The notes beneath the pieces were generated by a model. That model saw only the letters and a program-made list of their open reading frames with translations. It did not search any database and was not told the origin of the DNA. From Bacteroidota bacterium (GTDB lineage Bacteria > Bacteroidota > Rhodothermia > Rhodothermales > UBA10348), in NCBI GenBank assembly GCA_022567305.1, contig JADFHF010000013.1:20827-84826 (forward strand): a stretch of 64,000 nt of DNA, in the 5' to 3' direction. The translations under genes were made by a program, and so were the position numbers. Shown one piece after another: positions 16,875 through 25,864 of this stretch. How positions within the stretch are numbered: position 1 is the stretch's first letter; every line of letters begins with the position of its first letter.

Positions 16875-19313
16875 ATGGCACAAGTCCTACCCGAAACTAC
16901 TGACTTGAACGGATTCGACGATTTATTTCCATTTCGTCGTTTTGCGTCTCTGGAAAAACTGATCCAATTCTGGCGCGACCGCGCTGCTTCTAATTCGAAA
17001 GCAAACGCTGCGATCGCCAAGGAAGTGTTGGCTCATTTGGACGATGCCCCGGAGTTAACCGGCGCCGAAGTTTCACTCGAAGATCTGAGACGACATCCAG
17101 AACTTCTGGAGTTAATGATGACGGCCGTTTTCCCGCCGGCCCGCCAGGACAACATAATCGCATCGGCCTTCGTGCCGTTTGCCCTCCACTCGTTTTACTC
17201 GACACGTCCCTTCGATGAGCTGAAGATCCTAGAGAAATTTCTGCATCATATGAACATACAGGGGTCGAAAGTAGGTATAGAAGAGATCATGCGACTAAAG
17301 GCCATGAGCGCGTATCGCCAGATTGCTTCAGCCATCTACGATTTAACGGTTGAGCAACCCCTCGACTTAGTGATTGATCTCGCCGACGAAGAAACGGGCC
17401 TGAACGAGTACTATAAAATCATCATCGATCCCGAGTTCGTATCGATCATTACACCGAGTTCGATTCCGGAGCTATCGGAGACAAATCGTCGTCGTCTTTT
17501 GGCTGATCCACTGAATCTCGAATTGTGGATGGACATTTTGCCTCCGGAGTATTTCGAGTTTCACGGATTTGTCGTGATGACCGCCGTAGACGTTACTCAA
17601 CAAGAAGTCCTTTCGAGACTCAAAAACGATCTTCTTCTGAAGGACTCATTGTCAGGTGAGGAGAACCTGAATCGGTTGCAGTCTCATATCCGGGATCTTC
17701 TCTCGCGGCCAAATCTGCACCTGGGCATCATTGCTTTGGACCGTTGTCGGTGTGGAAGCGTGGGAGGGGCCAGAGCGCTGGGACGAAGTCTGCTTCTTCA
17801 GTCAGACTTGCCGGAATGCGAGAATTGGCATGAATCCTATTATGCCGAAATCATTCAATCCGGGGGACAGATTCACGTTGAAGACCTGGAAAAAGGGACG
17901 AAAGACACGGCGTTTGAACAGCGTCTTCGGAAGTTGGGATTCCGCAATATTTATCTCTCCGCGTTGATAAAAAAGGACGAGGTAGTAGGCGTTCTGGAGC
18001 TCGCGTCCACGAACTGCTGCGACATTGGCCCCATGCAGTCCCTCCAGTTGAAGGAAATTACATCTCTTTTGTCTACGGCCGTCAACAGGAGTCTGGAAGA
18101 GCAGGAAGACCGGGTCCAGGCTATCATTAAAAAGCAGTATACGGCCATCCACCCGGTGGTCGAGTGGAAGTTTAGAGAAGCGGCGCTCTCACGTCTTCTC
18201 TCAGAGAACTCAGCTGAGCAGGGAGAAGTCGAGGGCATTGTTTTTAAAAATGTCCACCCTCTTTACGGGATGAGTGACATACGTGGATCGTCGGAATTAC
18301 GCAGTACGGCCATCAAAGATGACCTCACAGAACAGCTGGGACTGGCACTCGCAGTGATCGTCGAGGCCAGCGTATCAAAACCTCGGCCGTCTCTCGATGA
18401 ACTGGGCTACCGGCTTAGCAAGCATATTGAAGACCTGGTCGCCGGTACGAGAGCTGGCGATGAACATGCGCTCATTCTACTTCTTCAGACCGAAGTCGAG
18501 CCATTGTTCGATCGGCTGCAAGCGTATTCACCGGCCGTCGCGGACAAAGTCGACGTGTACCGAAATGCGCTGGACGAAAAGCTTGGTGTGATTTATAAGA
18601 AGCGAAAAGCCTTTGAAGACAGTGTTAGCGCCGTCAACGATACGATCTCGCGCTTCTTGGATGAGCGCGAGGAAGAGGCTCAAGCCATGGTGCCTCACTA
18701 CTTCGAGAAGTTCAAAACAGACGGCGTCGAGTATAACATATATGCAGGCGCTGCCCTACTGGAAAGTGGTGAGTTCGACGAGCTGGACTTGAAAAACCTC
18801 AAGCTCTGGCAGCTCACATCGATGGCTGGAGTGGTTTGGGAAATGAACAAACTCAGACCGCAGTTGGAAATACCGCTTGAAACGGCTCATCTCGTGCTCG
18901 TCCAATCGGTACCGTTGTCGATCCGATTCCGGATCGATGAGAAGAAATTCGACGTAGATGGCGCCTATAATATTCGATACGAAATCGTCAAGAAGCGGAT
19001 TGATAAAGTACGGATCGACGGCACCGATGAACGACTGACCCAACCTGGAATGATCGCAATCGTCTATTCCCAGGAACAGGAAGGCGAAGAGTACACTCGA
19101 TACCTGGACTATCTACAGGCGGCAGGGTACATCGAGCCCGGAGTCGAATACCTTCAGCTTGAACAGCTTCAGGGTGTTTACGGCCTGAAGGCACTTCGGG
19201 TCAAGGTCGCCGAAAACAAACCGGTGGCAAATCTGGACCTGAAAGAAAGTGACGACATGGAACTCGTTGTGGAATCCAGTTCTTCCCAATCGGAAGAGAT
19301 CAAATCTTCTTAG
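16875..19313 (+). CDS. Large GAF-domain protein, unknown role
   Basis: Cytoplasmic protein of 812 residues with no membrane segment. The central part (about 265-420) reads as a GAF-like sensor domain, including ESYYAEIIQSGGQIHVEDL and LGFRNIYLSALIKKDEVVGVLELAS. After it comes VHPLYGMSDIRGSS (Asp468), then a helical region and a C-terminal part rich in acidic residues. Proteins of this layout are, to my knowledge, widespread in Bacteroidota without an assigned function. The FxxxxxxxxxxDIRGSS element resembles the first metal-binding strand of class III nucleotide cyclases, but the remaining cyclase motifs are not evident. Convergent with sixA, overlapping it by 14 bases. Confidence 0.75.
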   Translation: MAQVLPETTDLNGFDDLFPFRRFASLEKLIQFWRDRAASNSKANAAIAKEVLAHLDDAPELTGAEVSLEDLRRHPELLELMMTAVFPPARQDNIIASAFVPFALHSFYSTRPFDELKILEKFLHHMNIQGSKVGIEEIMRLKAMSAYRQIASAIYDLTVEQPLDLVIDLADEETGLNEYYKIIIDPEFVSIITPSSIPELSETNRRRLLADPLNLELWMDILPPEYFEFHGFVVMTAVDVTQQEVLSRLKNDLLLKDSLSGEENLNRLQSHIRDLLSRPNLHLGIIALDRCRCGSVGGARALGRSLLLQSDLPECENWHESYYAEIIQSGGQIHVEDLEKGTKDTAFEQRLRKLGFRNIYLSALIKKDEVVGVLELASTNCCDIGPMQSLQLKEITSLLSTAVNRSLEEQEDRVQAIIKKQYTAIHPVVEWKFREAALSRLLSENSAEQGEVEGIVFKNVHPLYGMSDIRGSSELRSTAIKDDLTEQLGLALAVIVEASVSKPRPSLDELGYRLSKHIEDLVAGTRAGDEHALILLLQTEVEPLFDRLQAYSPAVADKVDVYRNALDEKLGVIYKKRKAFEDSVSAVNDTISRFLDEREEEAQAMVPHYFEKFKTDGVEYNIYAGAALLESGEFDELDLKNLKLWQLTSMAGVVWEMNKLRPQLEIPLETAHLVLVQSVPLSIRFRIDEKKFDVDGAYNIRYEIVKKRIDKVRIDGTDERLTQPGMIAIVYSQEQEGEEYTRYLDYLQAAGYIEPGVEYLQLEQLQGVYGLKALRVKVAENKPVANLDLKESDDMELVVESSSSQSEEIKSS

Positions 19314-19821
19314 ATATCTTGATTCCTGTCTTTAGGTGACGCGGAATAATGTGCCAAATGAGCGTGCCTACGCCCGATCGGCAGCTTTTCCAATGATTGA
19401 GATTCAGGTCGATTCGAACGATGCCCGCGGTCGGAAAATTAATGAATGCCCCTCCAATTAATTGACCCGCCAGAAGTGAGATCGTCGGTTCGTGTCCGAC
19501 TACCATGACGTGTTCCACGTCATCCGGGAGAGCCGCCAAACTCCGGAGCATTTGGTCGTAGCCTGCATGGTAGATTGTATTGTCGTATTTGACATCTACA
19601 TCCGTCCATTCTCCTGCATCCATAGCCAATTCCAGAGTTTCTTGCGTCCTCAAGGCCGTTGAGCAGAGCACGAGTTCGGGCACCTCGTTCGTTCTCGCCA
19701 GGAATCTACCGACTTTAATCGAAGCTTTCTGTCCGCGTTTCGCGAGAGGCCTCTGATGATCGCCCACGTAGTCAGCGTCCCAATCAGACTTTCCATGCCT
19801 CAGCAGGATGAGAGTTTTCAT
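19300..19821 (-). CDS. sixA: SixA-like histidine phosphatase
   Basis: Phosphohistidine phosphatase of the histidine phosphatase superfamily, 173 residues. Family SixA enzymes remove phosphate from histidine phosphotransfer domains. Seen: N-terminal LLRHGKSDWD with the nucleophile His9 and Arg8, the second catalytic His in VVGHEPTIS near 108, and the acidic/arginine pair RTQETLELA near 61-64. The upstream PycTM-type gene overlaps it by four bases (ATGA), so the two are co-translated. No His-Asp phosphorelay with an HPt domain is present in the window, so the partner is unknown. Confidence 0.88.
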   Translation of the reverse strand: MKTLILLRHGKSDWDADYVGDHQRPLAKRGQKASIKVGRFLARTNEVPELVLCSTALRTQETLELAMDAGEWTDVDVKYDNTIYHAGYDQMLRSLAALPDDVEHVMVVGHEPTISLLAGQLIGGAFINFPTAGIVRIDLNLNHWKSCRSGVGTLIWHIIPRHLKTGIKISKKI

Positions 19822-20582
19822 ACTCCCATGACCGTACTTGCGAGAATACTAGCGCTCTCGGATCGCATAACCGACGATAATCCTTCAGAACCGAAAGTAA
19901 GAACGATCCAGGCATACGTTGATATGAACGCCAGAATTCCAATGATGAGTCCGACCATGAACACAGTATAGGCAATTCGAAGCAACGCAAATTTTCGTGT
20001 CAGGACCTGACCGAGTCCATATATATCCCTGATCATATTCTGATACAACGCGGTCTGGTTCGAAAGTAGATCGGACATTCCAATGACAAAATCATCTTCC
20101 GTCATGTTCGTGAAGTGCCCGAAAAAGAGAATATTGGCTTTGTTTTTGCCTACATCGTCGAGTGACACGATTTGGCTGCTTACCCTTGGCCTGGCCGCAC
20201 GAATCGCGTAGACGATCGAGATCAGTGAGCCCAGAAGCATAATGCTCGTCGGTACCAGCAGCCACGGATTGGTGTCGATTTTCGGAGAAATCGCTGCGAT
20301 TATGATAGAAATGATGATCCCATTGATGCTGATCATGATGTTTGCCTTGGCATCTGCCAACGAACTTAGATCCATATGGACTCGATAGGAAGTCCTGAAC
20401 ATGGTTTCGATTCCGCGGGACGTGCCAAGGCCGCCGTCCTTCTTCTTTTTTTTCTTCCGAGCCGCCGGTTCCTGGTCCGGCTCACCGTCCGGCTTTGGCC
20501 CAGCAGCCGATGGCTGAAGCTCTTCTCCCGAACCAGCATCAGGTTCCGGACTTTCCCGACTCATATTCTCGTTAGGCTCCAT
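19818..20582 (-). CDS. PycTM (DUF5706)-type membrane protein
   Basis: 254-residue protein. Residues 1-55 are polar with a lysine run (RKKKKKKDG). The DUF5706/PycTM signature follows: RTSYRVHMDLSSLADAKAN leading into a first membrane helix (IMISINGIIISIIIAAIS), a second helix near 110-130, a soluble helical loop, and two helices near the end (FMVGLIIGILAFISTYAW). In Pycsar anti-phage systems proteins of this type are effectors opened by cCMP or cUMP; similar chromosomal proteins in Bacteroidota occur without a neighbouring cyclase. Here it is first in a two-gene operon with sixA. The domain call is good; a defence role is inference only. Confidence 0.8.
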   Translation of the reverse strand: MEPNENMSRESPEPDAGSGEELQPSAAGPKPDGEPDQEPAARKKKKKKDGGLGTSRGIETMFRTSYRVHMDLSSLADAKANIMISINGIIISIIIAAISPKIDTNPWLLVPTSIMLLGSLISIVYAIRAARPRVSSQIVSLDDVGKNKANILFFGHFTNMTEDDFVIGMSDLLSNQTALYQNMIRDIYGLGQVLTRKFALLRIAYTVFMVGLIIGILAFISTYAWIVLTFGSEGLSSVMRSESASILASTVMGV

Positions 20583-20750
20583 AAAAGCGGATTTCTCAGA
20601 ACTGATGGTGTATCATTTAGGGACGTAAATGTACGAATCCACTAGATTCTCCTCCTACATCATTAAAGTCAGGGAACAACGACTCAGGTGTCTAATTGCA
20701 AATTTTATCACAACACCCTCACGCTTCTAGAGACACAAGCCGGTAAGTGA

Positions 20751-21641
20751 ATGTTGATTTCGGGCTTCCACCTTCTTCATTCCCTGATACGAATCATTGT
20801 CGCGATTATTTTCTTCGCTGAGGTGTCCGATGATCGTACGCTCGTCGATGAGATTCCTTATCGCCTGGATTCACCCGATTTAGTACACATACTCCCCCAC
20901 AATCTGGATGAAATTTCCGGACTCACACCCATCGATTCCGTTCACGTGGCCGCCGTACAGGACGAGAAAGGTACGCTATTCATCCTCAATGTGAAGACTG
21001 GAAAAATCGTAGACTCTGTGCGATTCGCCGGACGCGGAGACTACGAGGGAGTCGAGGCCATTGGGAATCAGATATTTGTTCTCCGAAGTGATGGCGACTT
21101 GTTCACGTTCAGTTCCGATCGTGCGACGTGGAGCGATCGCACTCCGTCAAAGCATATCCGTACGCGGTTATCCAGACGGTACGACGCTGAGGGGCTCGCG
21201 TACGATGCCACATCAGGGACCGTGCTTATTGTTTGTAAGGAATACCCCGGGAAGGGGTTTCGGCGCTCGAGAGCCGTCTACACTTTCGATCTTCGTTCAA
21301 AAAAGGTCAGTGACGATCCGGCCTTTGTTTTATCGAGTGATAGCCTGGCCATCGCCCTAGGTGAACCTCGAAAAATGCATTCGCGATTCAAGCCGTCTGC
21401 GATAGCTGTTCATCCTTCTAGCGGAAACCTGTTTCTATTATCTTCGCGCAACCGACTGCTGCTAGTTTCCGATTGGTCCGGCCATATTTTGGCCGTAAAA
21501 AAACTCGACAAGGACATCATCAGACAACCCGAAGGCATCGCATTTATGCCGGACGGAGCCCTGATTATCGCCTCGGAAGCGGCCGGCGGCCGGGCTGTTC
21601 TCGTTAAGTATTCCGAACGAATCCGAGAGGAGAGACCGTAG
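20751..21641 (+). CDS. SdiA-regulated-like/phytase-like beta-propeller, membrane-anchored
   Basis: 296-residue protein with an N-terminal hydrophobic segment (SLIRIIVAIIFFAEV) that serves as signal or anchor, so the propeller faces the periplasm. Repeated blade elements are visible: LPHNLDEISGLTPIDSVHVAAVQDE, GRGDYEGVEAIGNQIFVL, YDAEGLAYDATSGTVLIVCKE, FKPSAIAVHPSSGNLFLLSS and QPEGIAFMPDGALIIASE. The pattern of ISGL, YEGVE, AEGLA, PSAIA and PEGIA turns is that of the SdiA-regulated and esterase-like phytase propellers. No catalytic role can be assigned with certainty. It ends four bases before the phosphoesterase/barrel fusion gene and is probably its operon partner. Confidence 0.7.
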   Translation: MLISGFHLLHSLIRIIVAIIFFAEVSDDRTLVDEIPYRLDSPDLVHILPHNLDEISGLTPIDSVHVAAVQDEKGTLFILNVKTGKIVDSVRFAGRGDYEGVEAIGNQIFVLRSDGDLFTFSSDRATWSDRTPSKHIRTRLSRRYDAEGLAYDATSGTVLIVCKEYPGKGFRRSRAVYTFDLRSKKVSDDPAFVLSSDSLAIALGEPRKMHSRFKPSAIAVHPSSGNLFLLSSRNRLLLVSDWSGHILAVKKLDKDIIRQPEGIAFMPDGALIIASEAAGGRAVLVKYSERIREERP

Positions 21642-21645
21642 ATTT

Positions 21646-24600
21646 ATGAGTTCGATGATCACTTCGGGAAACTGTCCGCGAACAATAATTCCACTCATTC
21701 TGCTTGTCTTGGCCGGATGCACGGCAGCATCTGTTTATATCTCGCCCATGGACCGGTCCAATCTTGCCGCTGCACCTCCTTCAATCGATGAGCTTAAGCA
21801 CGAGGTGTATCTCATTGGTGATGCCGGGGGATCCACTTCCCCTTCGTCCGAACCGACGTTGAAATTGCTGAAACGATTGACCGAACAAGCCGACTCAAAC
21901 GGGACGGTCGTTTTTCTTGGTGACAACGTCTACTGCTGCGGTCTCCCGGATTCCTCATCTTCGAGTCGGGCATACGCCGAGATGCGACTGAGAGCCCAGA
22001 TAGATGCGATTCAAAACTATAAGGGCCGAGTCATTTTCGTGCCCGGGAATCATGACTGGGGCGGGGATTCAATCCAGAGAGTGGACCTCGTAAATCGACA
22101 AGAGGCTTTCGTCGAATCTGCACTTGGTGACGAACAATCGTTTTTACCGAACAATGGTTTACCTGGACCCATTGAAGTAAAACTGGAAGATGGATTACGC
22201 CTCATCGTGCTCGACACTCAGTGGTGGATGACGGATGCGATGAAGCCCTTTGGAGAATCTGGGTCAGCCGACATTGAAGAAGAGGCCGATCTTTTTTTAG
22301 AGCTACAGGATCTCGTAACCAAACGTCGAAAGGATGACCTCCTCATCGTTGGCCACCATCCGATTCGATCGAATGGCAGACACGGTGGACATTTTTCAAT
22401 AAAAGACCATTTATTCCCCCTGACCGCCGTAAACAAGAATTGGTACCTACCCCTGCCCATTATCGGATCTCTCTACCCGATTCTTCGGCGGGCCACGGGT
22501 GGACCGCAAGATTTTTCGAATCCCAAGTATCGATCGCTGATCAGCGCCTTGGACGCAATATTTCGAACCCATGAAGCTCGATTGGTTTATGCGTCCGGTC
22601 ACGAGCACAATCTAGAGTACTTCTCAGAAGGGCAAATCCACCACGTCGTAAGTGGAGCAGGCTCGAGAACGGATTACGTGGCCTCCGGAAGGGATGCCCG
22701 GTTCACCTATGGCGGAAAAGGCTTTATACGGATCAGATATTACGAGAATGGCGAGATGTGGCTCGAGGCCTGGGGAAGCCACGAAAACAACCCGGAAGGA
22801 CGTCTTCTTTACCACGCTCAGATGGAAGGTCCCGCTCCCGAGGTCATTACCGAACCCATCATCGTTGAAGACGAGCAGCAACTGTTGATCCCACCGGATT
22901 CAACCGTCCGGCGGGCCGCGAATCCTTCGCTAGCGGCTGGCGGTCTCTACAAATTCTTTTTCGGCTCTGAAAACAGGAAAGCCTGGACGACTGAAGTCAA
23001 CTTTCCAGTGTTTGACATAGGCACAGAGTCTGGAGGTCTGACGCCGATAAAAAGAGGCGGCGGACTTCAGACCACATCCCTTCGATTGCGTGATTCGCAG
23101 GGAAGGCAGTTCGTTCTTCGATCCGTAACAAAAGATCCAACGAAAAGCTTGCCGCCGGAACTGAAAGAGACCCTCGTGGCAAATATTGTGGTTGACCAGT
23201 ATGCCATCTTGCACCCGTTCGCGACCATTGTTGTACCCAAACTTGCCGATGGTGCGGGTGTCTACCATACCAATCCGAAGATCGTCCTGGTCCCCAAAGA
23301 CGATCGTTTTGGCCCTTTCAGGGACGTGGTTGCCAACCAGATCATGCTGTTTGAGGAACGACCGGATGACGACATGTCTCACGCGCCGACATTTGGAAGA
23401 TCCAAAAAAGTCATCGGCATCGTGTCTATGACGAAAGAAATTACGAGCGACAATGACAACCGCGTCGATGTGCGCTTCTACGCCCGAGCTCGCCTTTTCG
23501 ACATGTACATCTCCGATTGGGATCGACATTCAGATCAGTGGCGCTGGGCTGAATTTCCGGCGGAGGACGGCAAAGGAAAACGCTATCGCGCCATCCCGCG
23601 AGATCGAGATTGGGCGATGAGTCTCATGAATGGAATTTTTCCGAGCATTGCTAAATCCCGATATGTGCTAGGCAAGAATCAAGATTTTCGAGAGAGCTAT
23701 GGGTATGTCAGAGGCTTGACCCGGAACGGGCGACCTCAGGATAGAAGGTTTTTGACATCTCTCACCAGGAGCGACTGGCTGGAAATCGCACGAGACATTC
23801 AATCGGGTTTAACCAACGAAGTCATCGATTCGGCCGTAAACGATTTTCCTGAACCGATCCAGGAATTATATGCAGACGAATTTCGTCACCTCCTCCGGGT
23901 TCGGCGAAAAAAATTGCCGGACGCGGCTGAAGAATACTATGAACTACTTAGCCGATTTCCTGATGTGGTAGGATCCAACAAACACGAGCGTTTCGAAATC
24001 AAAAGACTCAGCGGCGATCGGACTGAAATCGTCATGTATAAAACATCCAAAGAGGGAGAAATTCGAAAAGAACTCTTCAGGAGAACGTTTTTGGGCTCTG
24101 AAACCGACGAAGTCAGGCTGTACGGACTCGGTGGAAACGACGCTTTCGTTGTAACGGGAAACGCCGATCACGGCGTACGTATTCGAGCCATTGGAGGAGT
24201 GGGCTCGGATCGATTCGTTGACCACTCCGGCCCATCCGCTCGACGAAAGAGCTTTCTGGTTTACGATGTTCCGTTCGAAACGGAGATCCACATCGGCCCG
24301 ACCATGTCGATACGATTATCTAATGATCCACTGGTTAACCGCTATGATCCCCACGAGTACGGATACCCCGATTTCATGCCGTCCGTGTTCTTCGGTCTGA
24401 ATCAGGATGACGGACTCTTCATCGGTGGAGGTGGTACCATCACACGATACAGTTTCAGGCGCCATCCGTTTGATAATGAACACTCATTTCGAGCCAATCT
24501 CGCAGCAAGAACTGGGGCGTTTAATGTTGCCTATGAGGGGCGCTTTACCGATCGCTTGAATGGCTGGGATATCGGTGTTGAAGCATCCGTTCGCACACCC

Positions 24601-25404
24601 AATAATATCCGCAACTTCTATGGACTCGGAAATGAAAGCCCCAACACAAACGAAGATGCCGAGTTTTATCAGGCTCGATTTTCTGAGGCTGTGGCTGGCG
24701 TGAGACTGATTAAGCCGGTGGGTGAGTTTCTGGAGTTTTATATCGGCCCAAAGTTGGAGCGCACAGACATAAAGAGTGATTCTACTCGATTCGTTGGCCA
24801 ACCGCAGGCCGGTATCTCGCTAGGATCATTCGGGAACCAGACATTTATCGGACTTGAATCTGGATTCGACGTTGACGCCCGCGACTCTGGAGTATATCCT
24901 AGACAAGGTTTTTTCTGGGAGAACAGATTTCATTTTAGACACGGCTGGCACGAATTATCGACCGATTTCATCGAGCTCTCTTCGAATTTCACTCTATATG
25001 TAACACCCGTCTCACAGCCCCGAAATACCTTCGCTGCCAGAGTCGGAATTCGTCACAATATCGGAGATTTTCCTTTTTACAGATCAAGTACACTCGGTGG
25101 GAAACATAATCTGAGAGGCTGGCGCAGCACTCGCTTTGCAGGCCGAACTGCATTTTATCAGAGCTTCGAGATTCGAACACAACTTTTTAGATACTCGACG
25201 CTCTTAGCCGTGGGCTCAGCCGGCGCCCTTGCGTTCGTCGACAACGGTCGTGTGTGGACGGATGCAGAGCGCTCCTCGACGTGGCATCAAGGCTATGGAG
25301 TTGGCTTCTGGGCTAATCTGTTTGACCTTTCGGTGTTTACCGCGACGCTTAATTTTTCAAAAGAGGAGACCACGGTCTACATCGGACTCGGACTGTTCTA
25401 CTGA
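21646..25404 (+). CDS. Lipoprotein fusion: metallophosphoesterase, kinase-like domain, Omp85-type barrel
   Basis: A 1252-residue outer-membrane protein. A lipobox (LVLAGC, Cys near 25) follows the signal. Residues about 50-390 are a calcineurin-like metallophosphoesterase with all metal motifs: YLIGDAG, FLGDNVY, VPGNHDW, IVGHHP and ASGHEHN. Residues about 470-760 contain FVLRSVTKD (486-497), then DWDRHSDQW (Asp624-Arg627-His628) and IPRDRDWAM (Asp653, Asp655), an order matching an atypical-kinase N-lobe, catalytic DRH loop and metal-binding acid. The rest (about 890-1252) is a barrel ending with GGKHNLRGWRSTRFAG, the Omp85 RGxxxxRF-like motif, and a terminal aromatic. Phosphoesterase plus BamA/TamA-like barrel is known in Bacteroidota; the kinase-like middle is my reading. 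Follows the beta-propeller gene. Confidence 0.85.
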   Translation: MSSMITSGNCPRTIIPLILLVLAGCTAASVYISPMDRSNLAAAPPSIDELKHEVYLIGDAGGSTSPSSEPTLKLLKRLTEQADSNGTVVFLGDNVYCCGLPDSSSSSRAYAEMRLRAQIDAIQNYKGRVIFVPGNHDWGGDSIQRVDLVNRQEAFVESALGDEQSFLPNNGLPGPIEVKLEDGLRLIVLDTQWWMTDAMKPFGESGSADIEEEADLFLELQDLVTKRRKDDLLIVGHHPIRSNGRHGGHFSIKDHLFPLTAVNKNWYLPLPIIGSLYPILRRATGGPQDFSNPKYRSLISALDAIFRTHEARLVYASGHEHNLEYFSEGQIHHVVSGAGSRTDYVASGRDARFTYGGKGFIRIRYYENGEMWLEAWGSHENNPEGRLLYHAQMEGPAPEVITEPIIVEDEQQLLIPPDSTVRRAANPSLAAGGLYKFFFGSENRKAWTTEVNFPVFDIGTESGGLTPIKRGGGLQTTSLRLRDSQGRQFVLRSVTKDPTKSLPPELKETLVANIVVDQYAILHPFATIVVPKLADGAGVYHTNPKIVLVPKDDRFGPFRDVVANQIMLFEERPDDDMSHAPTFGRSKKVIGIVSMTKEITSDNDNRVDVRFYARARLFDMYISDWDRHSDQWRWAEFPAEDGKGKRYRAIPRDRDWAMSLMNGIFPSIAKSRYVLGKNQDFRESYGYVRGLTRNGRPQDRRFLTSLTRSDWLEIARDIQSGLTNEVIDSAVNDFPEPIQELYADEFRHLLRVRRKKLPDAAEEYYELLSRFPDVVGSNKHERFEIKRLSGDRTEIVMYKTSKEGEIRKELFRRTFLGSETDEVRLYGLGGNDAFVVTGNADHGVRIRAIGGVGSDRFVDHSGPSARRKSFLVYDVPFETEIHIGPTMSIRLSNDPLVNRYDPHEYGYPDFMPSVFFGLNQDDGLFIGGGGTITRYSFRRHPFDNEHSFRANLAARTGAFNVAYEGRFTDRLNGWDIGVEASVRTPNNIRNFYGLGNESPNTNEDAEFYQARFSEAVAGVRLIKPVGEFLEFYIGPKLERTDIKSDSTRFVGQPQAGISLGSFGNQTFIGLESGFDVDARDSGVYPRQGFFWENRFHFRHGWHELSTDFIELSSNFTLYVTPVSQPRNTFAARVGIRHNIGDFPFYRSSTLGGKHNLRGWRSTRFAGRTAFYQSFEIRTQLFRYSTLLAVGSAGALAFVDNGRVWTDAERSSTWHQGYGVGFWANLFDLSVFTATLNFSKEETTVYIGLGLFY

Positions 25405-25781
25405 TTGTTAGCGCGCACTCTAGTCGTTCGATACGTTGCCTCCGCATAATCGCAGGGCCCTCCAACAGGAGGATTTGCTTTCCGTACACTCACTTCAATC
25501 CCGGAAATGATGGGGGTCGTCTTTAGAATATCCTGTGCAATCAGATATGCGAGTCTTTCGATCAGATAGAAACTGTTGGTGGTGACAATTTCCCGAATCA
25601 GCCTGTAAATATGTTCGTAATCGACCGTCCGGCCGAGGTCGTCGTCGGCCGCTGCTGCCTCGAAATCCAATTCCATCGCAACATCCACTTCGTACCGACC
25701 ACCGATTCGATGTTCTTCTTTGAGTACACCATGATGGGCGTAAAAGACAGCGTTCTGAATTCTGATCGTTCCGAAAGGCAT
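25398..25781 (-). CDS. folB: Dihydroneopterin aldolase
   Basis: Folate biosynthesis enzyme cleaving 7,8-dihydroneopterin to 6-hydroxymethyl-dihydropterin and glycolaldehyde. 127 residues, the usual size. Seen: IQNAVFYAHHGVLKEEHRIGGRYEVDV, with the HHGV turn and the pterin-site Glu, DYEHIYRLIREIV, LIERLAYLIAQDIL (substrate-anchoring Glu), and VSVRKANPPV with the catalytic lysine. Convergent with the phosphoesterase fusion, overlapping its end by seven bases. No other folate genes are nearby. Confidence 0.94.
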   Translation of the reverse strand: MPFGTIRIQNAVFYAHHGVLKEEHRIGGRYEVDVAMELDFEAAAADDDLGRTVDYEHIYRLIREIVTTNSFYLIERLAYLIAQDILKTTPIISGIEVSVRKANPPVGGPCDYAEATYRTTRVRANNQ

Positions 25782-25864
25782 ACTGATGCTTCTACTGATT
25801 CTTGGTGAAAGAAAAGTACGAATGCCGACGTCGAATAAAGATCAACGACTCCAGGTATCTCGTG

